Below are positions 15,607-23,965 of a stretch of 64,000 bases of DNA, piece after piece. A program made the position numbers and the translations under genes. The stretch is taken from NCBI GenBank assembly GCA_013619125.1, contig JABXKS010000120.1, forward strand, positions 1 to 64,000. The letters are read 5' to 3'. Under the pieces are notes generated by a model that saw nothing but the letters and a program-made list of their open reading frames with translations, did no database searches and was not told where the DNA came from. This DNA is from Clostridiales bacterium. GTDB taxonomy: Bacteria; Bacillota; Clostridia; Tissierellales; GPF-1. Numbering within the stretch: position 1 is the first letter of the stretch; each line of letters starts with the position of its first letter.

Positions 15607-16825
15607 CATTATCTCTTCCGAATACCATAAAATGGGTATATCCAAGGGATTTCAATTGATTGATTTGTTTGCCTAATTTTTTCTTTGCCAAGATGCAGGA
15701 TACCGTCGCGTCAACACGAAGGGCATCGGCTACTGGAAAGATCTCTGTCCAATCCGTATCATTCGGATAGATCAGAGCAATCCGTTTCTCCGTCGCTTCC
15801 GTTTGTAGCGCTTCTTCCATCAGGATTCCGATGATTCGCTCAAAGCCAATGGAAAATCCAACAGCAGGAACGCTGGTTTTGGCAAATCGTCCGATCATTT
15901 CATCGTATCGACCGCCACCGGCAATTGAGTACCCGTAGGGACCATAGCTTGCCTCGAAGATCAAGCCGGTATAATAGCCCATGCCGCGAACCAAGGTTGG
16001 ATCAAATTCGATCACATACGCATCTTTGCTGGTTGCTTGAATGGTTTTGACAACCCGAGTCAAAGCGTCTTTGACTTCTTCAGCGATGGGAAGTGCTGTC
16101 AGGTTCTCCAGATTCATGGATTCAATGGAAGTCAAGAAGATTTCTACAGATTCCGGCGCGTATTCCTTCTTCAGCATTTCTTCTTTCACACCGTCAAAAC
16201 CAACTTTGTCCAGCTTATCGAGGGTGATGCAGACGCCATTGATTTGTGTTTCGTTAAATCCGGCGGCCAGGATCATCGCACTCAAGATTCGTCGATCGTT
16301 GATTCGAATCTTGAAGCCTTTAAATCCAATGGCGGATAAAGCCTTCGCTGTTGTGCTGATCAATTCTATCTCTGCATTCTCGGTAGGGTCTCCAAGGATG
16401 TCGATATCACATTGCTTAAAGGAACGAAATCGACCTTTTTGTGGACGTTCCGCCCGGAAGACATTGTCTACTTGAATGGCTTTAAAGGGCATCTCCAAAT
16501 CATTTTGGTGATTGGAGAAAAATCGACTCAAGGGCAGGGTCAAATCATACCGAAGGCCCATGTCGCAAATATCATTTTCTTTCAGATTCTCAGCGGCCAG
16601 ATTTAATTTCGCACCGCGTTTTAGTATCTTATAAATCATCTTCAGGTTTTCTCCGCCTTCGCTTCCTAAAAGAAGCGACAGAGATTCAATTGCTGGCGTC
16701 TCGATTCGATGGAAGCCATGAGACCGATACATCTCCAAAATCTTACCCTCCACCTCATCGCGTAATCGCATTTCAGATGGAAGAATATCACGAGTTCCCC
16801 GTACAGGGTTAGAACTAAATTTCAT
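15590..16825 (-). CDS. hisS: Histidyl-tRNA synthetase
   Basis: 411 residues, close to the usual 420. The N-terminus VRGTRDILPSE, motif 2 (VFRAERPQKGRFRSFKQCDIDILG), the histidine signature VRGMGYYTGLIFE, the AGGGRYDEMIGRF segment and motif 3 (VGFSIGFERI) are all present, followed by a short anticodon-binding domain. It charges tRNA-His in the cytoplasm. A complete anticodon domain separates it from HisZ, which lacks one. TAAGGAGGAATGAA precedes the ATG. No T-box is visible in the short leader; the promoter lies at 16856-16884. Confidence 0.95.
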   Translation of the reverse strand: MKFSSNPVRGTRDILPSEMRLRDEVEGKILEMYRSHGFHRIETPAIESLSLLLGSEGGENLKMIYKILKRGAKLNLAAENLKENDICDMGLRYDLTLPLSRFFSNHQNDLEMPFKAIQVDNVFRAERPQKGRFRSFKQCDIDILGDPTENAEIELISTTAKALSAIGFKGFKIRINDRRILSAMILAAGFNETQINGVCITLDKLDKVGFDGVKEEMLKKEYAPESVEIFLTSIESMNLENLTALPIAEEVKDALTRVVKTIQATSKDAYVIEFDPTLVRGMGYYTGLIFEASYGPYGYSIAGGGRYDEMIGRFAKTSVPAVGFSIGFERIIGILMEEALQTEATEKRIALIYPNDTDWTEIFPVADALRVDATVSCILAKKKLGKQINQLKSLGYTHFMVFGRDNETAEL

Positions 16826-16855
16826 TTCATTCCTCCTTAATAAAATTCTTTCCTA

Positions 16856-16884
16856 ACTATACCATAAATGAGGGGGACTGCCAA
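16856..16884 (-). promoter_or_regulatory. Promoter of hisS
   Basis: On the minus strand: TTGGCA (16884-16879), 17-base spacer, TATAGT (16861-16856), about 30 bases before the ATG. Confidence 0.65.
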
Positions 16885-17006
16885 ACCCTTATGGGTGCAA
16901 AAAAGAGCCATAAAGATAAAGAAACTCAGTACAAGGAAAAAAGTGCTAATAGGCATATAATGAAAAAACGCCCTAGCGTTTTGATCGAGTAGTAGATTTT
17001 TAAATT

Positions 17007-17032
17007 AAAAAAACGCCCTTAATAAGGCGTTT
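17007..17032 (-). terminator. Terminator of the small ORF
   Basis: On the minus strand: AAACGCC (17032-17026), 8-base loop, GGCGTTT (17017-17011) and T residues. The TAA stop of the ORF abuts the stem. Confidence 0.75.
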
Positions 17033-17288
17033 AGGTTCCAAGAACAATCTGATCCAAAATGGAATTGTCGAAATAAAGCCGAACACGACTTCCTTTATTG
17101 GCTTGTCGATAGAGCGGGTAGGCAACACCAAATTCTTCGGAGACACCATTTGTATGCTGAACTTTTATGTAGTAAAATTCTGTGGAGTTATGCTTCCCAG
17201 AATGGCTGGAAATAATTGTATTTGCCCGTTTTGAAAGAATGGTGGCAAGTTTTACTTTCATTTTTTTTCTTTTGAGAAATGAAAACAT
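17031..17288 (-). CDS. Small hypothetical protein
   Basis: 85 residues from the ATG at 17288, which follows GGAGGAG by 5 bases; the frame extends 15 codons further upstream without a ribosome-binding site. The N-terminus is basic (MFSFLKRKKMKVKLA) and the rest has alternating hydrophobic residues suggesting a small beta-barrel (FYYIKVQHTNGVSEEFGVAYPLYRQ...GSRVRLYFDNSIL). I recognise no family. It has its own terminator and lies between hisS and tRNA-Thr on the same strand. Confidence 0.6.
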   Translation of the reverse strand: MFSFLKRKKMKVKLATILSKRANTIISSHSGKHNSTEFYYIKVQHTNGVSEEFGVAYPLYRQANKGSRVRLYFDNSILDQIVLGT

Positions 17289-17394
17289 AGAACTCCTCCA
17301 AAGTTTTCTTTTATTATACAACGGCGTAAACAAAAAGAAAAGACGGAATCGGTTGTTTAATCGATAGCTTACAATTTCTTACGGATGTAGGTAT

Positions 17395-17418
17395 AAAAAA
17401 ACCCGCAATTTGCGGGTT
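17395..17418 (-). terminator. Terminator of tRNA-Thr
   Basis: On the minus strand: AACCCGCAA/TTGCGGGTT, almost without a loop, followed by seven T residues. It begins 1 base after the encoded CCA. Confidence 0.85.
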
Positions 17419-17494
17419 TGGAGCTGATGGGGAGACTCGAACTCCCGACCTATTGATTACGAATCAATTGCGCTACCATCTGTGCCACATCAGC
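17419..17494 (-). tRNA. tRNA-Thr (anticodon CGT)
   Basis: 76 bases including an encoded CCA. The acceptor stem GCTGATG/CATCAGC, anticodon stem ATTGA/TCAAT with loop TTCGTAA, and T stem GGGAG/CTCCC with TTCGAGT loop all pair. The anticodon CGT reads ACG (Thr). The D stem GCAC/GCGC has one A-C mismatch (positions 12 and 23). The tRNA is transcribed alone, with its own terminator. Confidence 0.95.
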
Positions 17495-17599
17495 ATAATC
17501 ATTTGACTCGTTTATTATAGTACGATTGGAAAGCATTGACAAGTGAATGGCAGAAAAAAATTTCTGGAGACAATTAAAAACTTTGTAAAAGATTGGAGT

Positions 17600-17628
17600 T
17601 TGCAAAGCGAGGGTGATATCATTATAAT
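17600..17628 (+). promoter_or_regulatory. Promoter of the tsaE operon
   Basis: TTGCAA (17600-17605), 17-base spacer, TATAAT (17623-17628). Confidence 0.7.
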
Positions 17629-17658
17629 GAAGTGAAACTCTAGAATGAAGGAGAATTC

Positions 17659-18144
17659 ATGATGAAATGGATCTTGTCCAGTCTGCAAGAAACAGCGGAC
17701 TTAGGATATTACATGGGGAAACAAATCGATCAGCGATTTTTAATTTGCCTGGATGGAGATCTGGGTGCCGGAAAGACAACTTTTTCAAAGGCATTGGCAA
17801 AAGGGTTTGGAGTGGAAGACATGGTAACAAGTCCGACATTTACACTCTTGCAAGAATATCAGGGGCGGATGCCCTTTTATCATTTTGATGTATATCGTTT
17901 GGGGGATGAGGAGGCATTTTTGGCTCAGGGCTTTGACGAGTACTGGGAGGAAGATGCATTGGTTGTGATGGAATGGGCGGAGATGATTCGTGAGATTCTA
18001 CCAAAGGACCATATGGAAATGAGATTCTTTCAAACGGAGAAAGAAGAAGAACGGATCGTTGAGGTGGAAGCCTTTGGACCTGTTGCAGAGGCATTGATTC
18101 AACAAATATGTACGTTTTTTGCTGCAAAGGGGGAAGACAGATGA
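17659..18144 (+). CDS. tsaE: tRNA t6A biosynthesis ATPase TsaE
   Basis: 161 residues. The Walker A motif GDLGAGKTT lies at residues 33-41, followed by VTSPTFTLLQEYQ, YHFDVYRL and the VVMEWAEMI segment, all typical of TsaE (YdiB). TsaE is the ATPase that assists TsaB-TsaD in adding threonylcarbamoyl to A37 of ANN-decoding tRNAs. The gene starts ATGATG; the second ATG (17662) has the better distance (8 bases) to AAGGAG. The tsaB start overlaps its stop (ATGA). It opens the operon tsaE-tsaB-rimI-yip1-tsaD. Confidence 0.96.
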   Translation: MMKWILSSLQETADLGYYMGKQIDQRFLICLDGDLGAGKTTFSKALAKGFGVEDMVTSPTFTLLQEYQGRMPFYHFDVYRLGDEEAFLAQGFDEYWEEDALVVMEWAEMIREILPKDHMEMRFFQTEKEEERIVEVEAFGPVAEALIQQICTFFAAKGEDR

Positions 18145-18851
18145 AGCTATTGGCAGTTGAAACATCTTCAAAAACAGCGAGCGTAGCCTTGGTGTCGGAA
18201 GAGAAACTATTGGGGGAATTTACGGTACAGACCAAGTTCACGCATTCTCAGAGTTTGTTGCCCATGGTTGATCAGATGCTGAAGCAGGCTGGCGTATCCA
18301 TTACGGAAATTGACGGTTTTGCCGCCTCCATGGGACCGGGTTCCTATACCGGGTTACGGATTGGAATTGCCGCGGTCAAGGCCTTCGGATTTGCCTTGAA
18401 TAAGCCTGTTTACGGGGTGGAAACCCTGATGGCGATGATCGATCAGGCAAATGAGAAAATGGGAATACTATTGGCACTGGTGGATGCGAGACGCAACAGG
18501 GTGTATGTTGCTGGAATTCAGCGAGACTGTAATGGGGAGCGGGTTGTTTTGCCGCAACAAGCCATGGAAGTTGAGTACTTAATCGCATGGATCGCAGAGC
18601 AGTCGGAACCGGTTTATTTGATGGGCGAGGGAGCAGTTCGATATCAGGAAGAGCTACAGACAGCTCAGCCATCCCCACAATTTTTATCGGCGCGATATGC
18701 AACCCCAACGGCAAGAACCATAGCATGGCAGGCTTTTGAACGATTAAAACGTGGCGAAGTAGCAGATCCTGACCAGCTGGTGCCTAGCTATTTAGCAAAG
18801 ACACAAGCAGAACGTGAATTGGAAGAAAGGCGGAATAAGGATGAAAATTAG
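18141..18851 (+). CDS. tsaB: tRNA t6A biosynthesis dimerisation protein TsaB
   Basis: 236 residues from the ATG at 18141, overlapping the tsaE stop. The ASKHA-fold opening LLAVETSSKTASVAL and the SMGPGSYTGLRIG motif are diagnostic of TsaB (YeaZ). It binds TsaD and TsaE to form the threonylcarbamoyl-transfer complex and has no full catalytic site itself. An in-frame ATG at 18108 lies inside tsaE and lacks a suitable site. The rimI gene begins 11 bases before its stop. Confidence 0.95.
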   Translation: MKLLAVETSSKTASVALVSEEKLLGEFTVQTKFTHSQSLLPMVDQMLKQAGVSITEIDGFAASMGPGSYTGLRIGIAAVKAFGFALNKPVYGVETLMAMIDQANEKMGILLALVDARRNRVYVAGIQRDCNGERVVLPQQAMEVEYLIAWIAEQSEPVYLMGEGAVRYQEELQTAQPSPQFLSARYATPTARTIAWQAFERLKRGEVADPDQLVPSYLAKTQAERELEERRNKDEN

Positions 18852-19296
18852 AGAGATGCAGCAAGGGGATATCCCAGCAGTTGTCGAAATTGAAAACCAG
18901 AATTTTCGCGAACCCTGGACAGAAGCAATCTTTAAAGAAGAAATGGCGCAGGGGACCAGGACCTATTATATCGCCGAATTAGAGGATCGCATAATCGGGT
19001 ATATGGGTCTTATTTGGATTTTGGACGAGGGACATATTACCAATGTAGCCATTGATGCGAACCATCAGGGAATGGGATATGGTCGAGAATTGATGACCTA
19101 TGTGGCCAATCTTGCCTTTGAAAAAGGGTTGACCAGCATGACCCTGGAGGTGCGCGCGTCCAATGCCCGCGCTATTCACGTCTATGAGAGCCTGGGATTT
19201 ATCAACGAAGGAACGCGTCCGAAGTATTACGAGGGACGGGAAGACGCATATATCATGTGGCTCTATAAGGAGGCATGGAATGAAAGAACGGTTTGA
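18841..19296 (+). CDS. rimI: Ribosomal-protein-alanine N-acetyltransferase RimI
   Basis: 151 residues from the ATG at 18841. It has a GNAT fold: the acetyl-CoA loop is seen in HITNVAIDANHQGMGYGRELMTY (motif A, Q/RxxGxG/A), and LEVRASNARAIHVYESLGFINEGTRPKYY is the RimI C-terminal signature. The family acetylates the N-terminus of ribosomal protein S18 and some other proteins. It is commonly found between tsaB and tsaD, as here. It overlaps tsaB by 11 bases and the next gene by 17. Confidence 0.93.
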   Translation: MKIREMQQGDIPAVVEIENQNFREPWTEAIFKEEMAQGTRTYYIAELEDRIIGYMGLIWILDEGHITNVAIDANHQGMGYGRELMTYVANLAFEKGLTSMTLEVRASNARAIHVYESLGFINEGTRPKYYEGREDAYIMWLYKEAWNERTV

Positions 19297-19972
19297 AGTT
19301 ACAGTTCAAAGGATAAAATGGCTGATGTGGGATCCAGATCAGCTGTTTTTACAATTTAAGACAAAGGCGAATTGGCTTTTCCCGCTTTTGGTGGTGATGA
19401 TTGGTCTTCCGCTGATCGGGGTGATTTTTCCTCAGGTTGTCACGGGATTTTCTTCTCTTGGGGAGTATGTTGAATTCTATCAAAAGACTGCTGTGGAAAC
19501 CGGAGTAGATCCCGCGGAGGCCTCACTTACGGCGCGGTATTATACGGATATTGTGATGCAGGGCTTCGGGATTTTGATGATCTGGATATTTAAATCATGG
19601 ATGTGCGGAGGTTTGGCAAATGGGTTGGACGGCGAAGGAGAATTGAAACAAGCCTTTTCCATTGTGGCTTGGGCGTATCTACCGGTTGCTTTTTCAAAAA
19701 TGATCACCCTGCTGACAGCAGGATTGTTTGGAACAGGACTGACCTTCCACTTGGCAGCTTTTCTGCCTGTAAGCATGCAAATGAGTTTTCTTTTCCTGAT
19801 ACTTCGAGAAGTGAATCTCTTTGTGATCTGGTATCAGGTCTTGGTGATTCGCGGACTTCGCGTCGTTTATGGCGTTGAAAAGAAATTTGCGATTTTTATT
19901 GGACTGATTACGTGGATCGCATATATCGGCATGAGTGTTGGATTTACCATTCTCTCATGGTATCAGTTTTAA
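19280..19972 (+). CDS. Yip1-domain membrane protein
   Basis: 230 residues from the ATG at 19280, which has AAGGAGG 6 bases upstream; an upstream in-frame start lies inside rimI. Five hydrophobic segments are visible, arranged as in YIP1-family proteins: a cytoplasmic N-terminus with WDPDQLFLQFKTKANWLFPLLVV, the FKSWMCGGLANGLDGEGELKQAFSIVAWAYLPVAF segment typical of Yip1, and a final hydrophobic helix. Bacterial members have no established function. It lies within the t6A operon, overlapping rimI and 12 bases before tsaD. Confidence 0.8.
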   Translation: MKERFEVTVQRIKWLMWDPDQLFLQFKTKANWLFPLLVVMIGLPLIGVIFPQVVTGFSSLGEYVEFYQKTAVETGVDPAEASLTARYYTDIVMQGFGILMIWIFKSWMCGGLANGLDGEGELKQAFSIVAWAYLPVAFSKMITLLTAGLFGTGLTFHLAAFLPVSMQMSFLFLILREVNLFVIWYQVLVIRGLRVVYGVEKKFAIFIGLITWIAYIGMSVGFTILSWYQF

Positions 19973-19984
19973 GGAGGACAGAGA

Positions 19985-21007
19985 ATGGAAACAATACGCA
20001 CCTTATCAATAGAAACATCTTGCGATGAAACAAGTGTCGCGATTTTGGAGAACGGACGGCGGATTTTATCTAATGTTGTTTATTCTCAGATTACCGTTCA
20101 TCAAGCCTTTGGCGGCGTTGTGCCGGAGGTGGCAAGCCGCATGCATGTTGAAAAGATCAACGGCGTGATTCGGCAAGCCCTGGAAGAGGCGGACATCACC
20201 CTGGAAGAATGCGATCATGTAGCCGTGACCTATGGTCCAGGTTTGGTGGGTGCTCTTTTGGTGGGCCTGACCAGCGCGAAAGCAATCAGCTATGCATTGA
20301 GTAAACCCCTCGTTGGGGTCAATCATATTGAAGGACATATCTACGCGAATTTTATTGCCCATCCGGAGTTAAAGCCGCCTTTTCTTTGCTTGGTTGTATC
20401 CGGAGGACATACCCATTTAGTAGAAATGAAGGATTATGGAGAGTATCGAATCCTGGGACAGACACGGGACGATGCGGCTGGAGAAGCTTTTGACAAGGTT
20501 GCCAGAGCCATAGGTCTTGGTTATCCGGGTGGACCCAAGATCGATATTTTATCCAACCAGGGAAATCCAGAGGCGATTGATTTTCCTCGTATCTTCTTGG
20601 AGAAGGGTTCTTACGATTTTTCCTTTAGTGGTTTGAAGTCTTCGGTGTTAAATTATCTTCACCGGCACAGGCAAAAGGGAGAACCAGTTAATGAAGCGGA
20701 TGTTGCGGCGAGTTTTCAGGCTGCGGTGATCGAGGTACTGGTGGAAAAATCCTTTCGGGCAGCCAAGGAATTGGGTTATGAAACCATTGTGATGGCGGGC
20801 GGTGTTTCGGCCAATCGTCATTTGAGAAGGGCGTTTCAGTCTCGAGCCGAAGCTGATGGTTTAGCCTTTTATTTCCCGCCGATCGAATTGTGTACGGACA
20901 ATGCGGCCATGATTGGCTGTGCGGGGTATTACCAATTTATGGCGGGGAAACGAGATGAATTAGATTTAAATGCCATTCCGTCCCTAAAATTAGCGGATCA
21001 GGGATAA
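19985..21007 (+). CDS. tsaD: tRNA N6-adenosine threonylcarbamoyltransferase TsaD
   Basis: 340 residues, the normal length. [14 protein letters not shown] opens the ASKHA fold, [12 protein letters not shown] holds the HxxxH metal-binding motif, and [32 protein letters not shown] and CTDNAAMIG follow in order. TsaD transfers the threonylcarbamoyl group to tRNA A37. AAGGAGGACAGAG precedes the ATG. It closes the operon; a long terminator follows. Confidence 0.97.
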   Translation: METIRTLSIETSCDETSVAILENGRRILSNVVYSQITVHQAFGGVVPEVASRMHVEKINGVIRQALEEADITLEECDHVAVTYGPGLVGALLVGLTSAKAISYALSKPLVGVNHIEGHIYANFIAHPELKPPFLCLVVSGGHTHLVEMKDYGEYRILGQTRDDAAGEAFDKVARAIGLGYPGGPKIDILSNQGNPEAIDFPRIFLEKGSYDFSFSGLKSSVLNYLHRHRQKGEPVNEADVAASFQAAVIEVLVEKSFRAAKELGYETIVMAGGVSANRHLRRAFQSRAEADGLAFYFPPIELCTDNAAMIGCAGYYQFMAGKRDELDLNAIPSLKLADQG

Positions 21008-21062
21008 ACTGGCAGAATACTTACAGAGCTGTGGGAAAGTTCGGAAAATTCGGGGATAACTC

Positions 21063-21133
21063 TGTGGACAAAGTGGATAAGTTTTAGAATTCTCAGAATA
21101 TTCCCGAATATAGACCATTGTACCTGTGGATAA
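21063..21133 (-). promoter_or_regulatory. Cluster of DnaA-box-like 9-mers
   Basis: Read on the minus strand: TTGTCCACA (21071-21063), TTATCCACT (21080-21072) and a perfect TTATCCACA (21133-21125), all in one orientation; TTATCCCCG (21060-21052) is a weaker fourth. The first two are directly adjacent. No replication gene lies beside them. Confidence 0.5.
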
Positions 21134-21177
21134 CCAAGAAAAAGACATGCGAGCACATGTCTTTTTCTTGGTTTTTT
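21132..21177 (+). terminator. Long terminator of the tsa operon
   Basis: An 18-bp stem (21132-21149 with 21156-21173), 6-base loop and T run. Confidence 0.85.
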
Positions 21178-21205
21178 CCTATATATTGGAGAATGATGAG
21201 GAAAC

Positions 21206-23125
21206 TTACTCCTCTTCCAAGATTTCCAGCAATTCAGTCCAGGCTTCCATGGCGTCGTTCAGGGCAGTCTCAGTTGCCTCCAAAGCCTGATGGATCAAGC
21301 GACTGCGCTCTGGATTCGTGTAGACATCTTCGTCGCAAAGCTGTGTGTGAAAGTCCTCGATCTCTGATTCTTTCTTTGTGATTGCATTTTCCAGTTCTTG
21401 CAAATCTTTCCTTTGTTGACGCTTTTTCTTTTCTTCGTCCTTGATTCGTTTTCGTTGCGCTTTTAGAGCGGTTTTATTGGTCTGGATTGGATCCACGGAA
21501 GCATCGATCACTTCATTTTTCTTTTCCAGATAATAATCGTAATTGCCCAGATAGGATTCGATCCCGTTATCGGTCAATTCAAAAATTCTCGTTGCAACGC
21601 GATTCAGAAAATATCGATCATGGGAAATAACAAAAAGGGTTCCGTCGTAATGCCGCAGCGCGTTTTCCAAGGCTTCTTTGGACTCGAGATCCAAGTGGTT
21701 GGTCGGCTCATCCATTAGAAGAAAATTGGCTTCCGAAAGCATGAGCTTCATAAGTGCCAGCCGCGCTTTTTCTCCCCCGCTTAAAGATTCAATCTCCTTG
21801 AACAGGTCGTCGCCGAAAAACAGGAAGCGAGCCAACAGGGAACGGATATGGTAGTGATCGAAGGTCGGATTCTCATCCCAAATCTCATCGATAATGGTTT
21901 TGTTGGGATTCAAGTTGGTATGCTCTTGATCAAAATGAGCGGCGTGAACGTGATGACCGAAATCAACATCACCAGCGGAGGGAAGAATTTCACCTAAAAG
22001 CACGCGAAACAAGGTGGTTTTTCCGACGCCGTTGGGACCGATCAAGCCGATGCGTTCCTGCCGATAGAGGGAAAAAGCGAGATCGCGAAAGATCTTTTGA
22101 TCCCCGTAGGACTTGCTGAGTCCAGAAATTTGAAGCACCTCATTGCCGCTTTTGATGCGAGGCGAGAATCGAAGCTTCAGATTTCCTTGTTCGCCGGAAG
22201 GGGTGTCCATCTTTTTCATACGATCCAACATCTTCTGTCGACTTTTCGCTTGCCGAATGGAGCGGGCGCTTTTGCGGTCCATAAAATCTCGGATCATTGC
22301 TTCCTGACGCTTGACTTCTTTTTGCTGAATCATGAATCGCTTTTCCAGTTCGGCGTAGAGTTTTTCTTTGTGCACGACGAAAGCAGAGTAGTTGCCTGGA
22401 TAGGAATCCAATTGTTGGTGGTGAAGATGAAGAATACGCTGCACAGTAGCATCCAGAAAGTATCGATCGTGAGAGATGACGAGGACCGCTCCTGCATAAT
22501 CACGAATATATTTTTCCAGCCATTCGATGGCAGCAAGGTCTAAGTGGTTTGTGGGCTCATCCAACAATAACAGATCTGCTTTTTCCAAGAGAAGTTTCGC
22601 AAGAATTACCCTGGATTTTTGGCCGCCGCTCAATAGGTTTACTGGTTTGAAAAATTCGTCCTCGTTAAATCCGAGTCCTCTGAGGGCGCCTCTAAGTTCC
22701 GATTCGCAGGCGTATCCATTGGCTTTCGTGTAATCCTCCTGTAAACGGGAATATCGTTCCATCAGGCGGGGAAGTAGATCGGTTTGCTCGGATTTCGCCG
22801 CAATTTCATGTTCCAGCTCGCGCATTTCCTCTTCCATTCGAAAGATGGGGGCAAAGACCTCTTTGACTTCATCGTAGACGGAGTTCTCGCTGGTGATATG
22901 GGTATTTTGCTTGAGATAGCCAACACGAATGGTTTTAGGGATCATAACTGACCCTGAATCTGCCGAGATCTGATTGGTCAAGATTCGAAAGAGGGTAGTT
23001 TTGCCCGTGCCGTTGGATCCGACAAGTCCCACTTTTTCTCGATGATTGATGGAAAATGACAGATTTTCGAAGATGGTTTCTCCAACAAATGATTTGCTCA
23101 GTTGTGAGATGTTTAGTACTTTCAT
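21206..23125 (-). CDS. ABC-F family ATPase
   Basis: 639 residues, with two ATPase domains in one chain and no membrane segments. The first domain has Walker A GSNGTGKTT, signature LSGGQKSR and LLLLDEPTNHLD; the second has GPNGVGKTT, LSGGEKAR and LLMDEPTNHLD. The linker between them is rich in Lys/Arg (residues about 240-310). The C-terminus is a long charged coiled coil (about 530-639). ABC-F proteins act on the ribosome, some in translation under stress, others in antibiotic resistance. Length and coiled coil point to the YdiF/Uup branch, but the subgroup is uncertain. Confidence 0.92.
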   Translation of the reverse strand: MKVLNISQLSKSFVGETIFENLSFSINHREKVGLVGSNGTGKTTLFRILTNQISADSGSVMIPKTIRVGYLKQNTHITSENSVYDEVKEVFAPIFRMEEEMRELEHEIAAKSEQTDLLPRLMERYSRLQEDYTKANGYACESELRGALRGLGFNEDEFFKPVNLLSGGQKSRVILAKLLLEKADLLLLDEPTNHLDLAAIEWLEKYIRDYAGAVLVISHDRYFLDATVQRILHLHHQQLDSYPGNYSAFVVHKEKLYAELEKRFMIQQKEVKRQEAMIRDFMDRKSARSIRQAKSRQKMLDRMKKMDTPSGEQGNLKLRFSPRIKSGNEVLQISGLSKSYGDQKIFRDLAFSLYRQERIGLIGPNGVGKTTLFRVLLGEILPSAGDVDFGHHVHAAHFDQEHTNLNPNKTIIDEIWDENPTFDHYHIRSLLARFLFFGDDLFKEIESLSGGEKARLALMKLMLSEANFLLMDEPTNHLDLESKEALENALRHYDGTLFVISHDRYFLNRVATRIFELTDNGIESYLGNYDYYLEKKNEVIDASVDPIQTNKTALKAQRKRIKDEEKKKRQQRKDLQELENAITKKESEIEDFHTQLCDEDVYTNPERSRLIHQALEATETALNDAMEAWTELLEILEEE

Positions 23126-23151
23126 TTGATCGCTCCTTTAGTTCCGTATCT

Positions 23152-23180
23152 ATTGTATGAGTGGGTCCGGGTAATGTCAA
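23152..23180 (-). promoter_or_regulatory. Promoter of the ABC-F gene
   Basis: On the minus strand: TTGACA (23180-23175), 17-base spacer, TACAAT (23157-23152). Confidence 0.8.
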
Positions 23181-23210
23181 CAATTTACGGTTTTGAGTGA
23201 GCGATATCGT

Positions 23211-23239
23211 TTGCAAATTAACAATACTTTCTTTATAAT
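23211..23239 (+). promoter_or_regulatory. Promoter of rex
   Basis: TTGCAA (23211-23216), 17-base spacer, TATAAT (23234-23239). A single TTAACAA half-site (23218-23224) resembles half of a Rex operator, but the other half is not conserved. Confidence 0.65.
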
Positions 23240-23278
23240 AAGAATAGGATTGTGGAAACCTTAATAGGGAGTGATAAA

Positions 23279-23917
23279 ATGCAGCGAAACAGTAATATTT
23301 CGATGGCGGTCATTCGTCGACTGCCAAAATACTTTCGATATTTATCGGATTTATCAGAAAAAGGTGTCAATCGGATTTCTTCAAAAGAATTGAGCCAAAT
23401 CACAGGATTTACGGCTTCCCAAATCCGTCAGGATCTTAATAATTTTGGAGGTTTTGGCCAGCAGGGTTACGGCTATAATGTTTCAGGATTACGGGATGCC
23501 ATTGCATCCATTATCGGGTTGGATAAACGATATCGTGTGGTAATTGCCGGAGCGGGCAACATGGGTTCGGCCATTGCAAACTATACAGGCTTTCATTCTT
23601 CGGGATTTGAGGTTTTGGCCTTATTCGATACCCAAGAAGAGCTGGTTGGAAAGGAAGTCGGAGGCAAGCCAATTCGTGATATTCGCGAGCTTGGAACCTT
23701 TATCGATGACCATCGGGTTGAAATTATCGTAATTTCTACTCCGAAGCATGCGGCTCAAGGAATAGCAGATATTGCGGTTTCTCGTGGCGTGAAAGGTATT
23801 TGGAACTATGCACCAGTTGATATTCGGGTGCCAGAGGATGTTGTGGTTGAGAATGTACATTTAAATGAAAGTCTGTTTACCTTGTCTTATTTGATGAAAG
23901 AGAAGGAGAACATTTAA
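23279..23917 (+). CDS. rex: Redox-sensing repressor Rex
   Basis: 212 residues from the ATG at 23279, preceded by GGGAG; a GTG at 23252 lacks a site. The N-terminal winged helix (RRLPKYFRYLSDLSEKGVNRISSKELSQITGFTASQIRQDLNNFGGFGQQGYGYNV) is the Rex signature. A Rossmann domain follows with GAGNMGSAIANY for NAD(H). Rex binds promoter DNA of fermentation and respiration genes when NAD+/NADH is high and releases it as NADH rises. It is widespread in Gram-positive bacteria, and its presence fits a fermentative lifestyle. Confidence 0.97.
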   Translation: MQRNSNISMAVIRRLPKYFRYLSDLSEKGVNRISSKELSQITGFTASQIRQDLNNFGGFGQQGYGYNVSGLRDAIASIIGLDKRYRVVIAGAGNMGSAIANYTGFHSSGFEVLALFDTQEELVGKEVGGKPIRDIRELGTFIDDHRVEIIVISTPKHAAQGIADIAVSRGVKGIWNYAPVDIRVPEDVVVENVHLNESLFTLSYLMKEKENI

Positions 23918-23941
23918 GAACTGGATTTCCAGTTCTTTTTT
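23916..23941 (+). terminator. Terminator of rex
   Basis: AAGAACTGG/CCAGTTCTT stem with a 4-base loop, then T residues. It begins within the rex stop codon. Confidence 0.75.
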
Positions 23942-23965
23942 CACGTAAAAAAGGGAGTGTTGTGA

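Noticed and set aside
23211-23240. A Rex operator in the rex promoter
   Set aside because: Only one TTAACAA half-site is good; the partner half does not match the palindrome.
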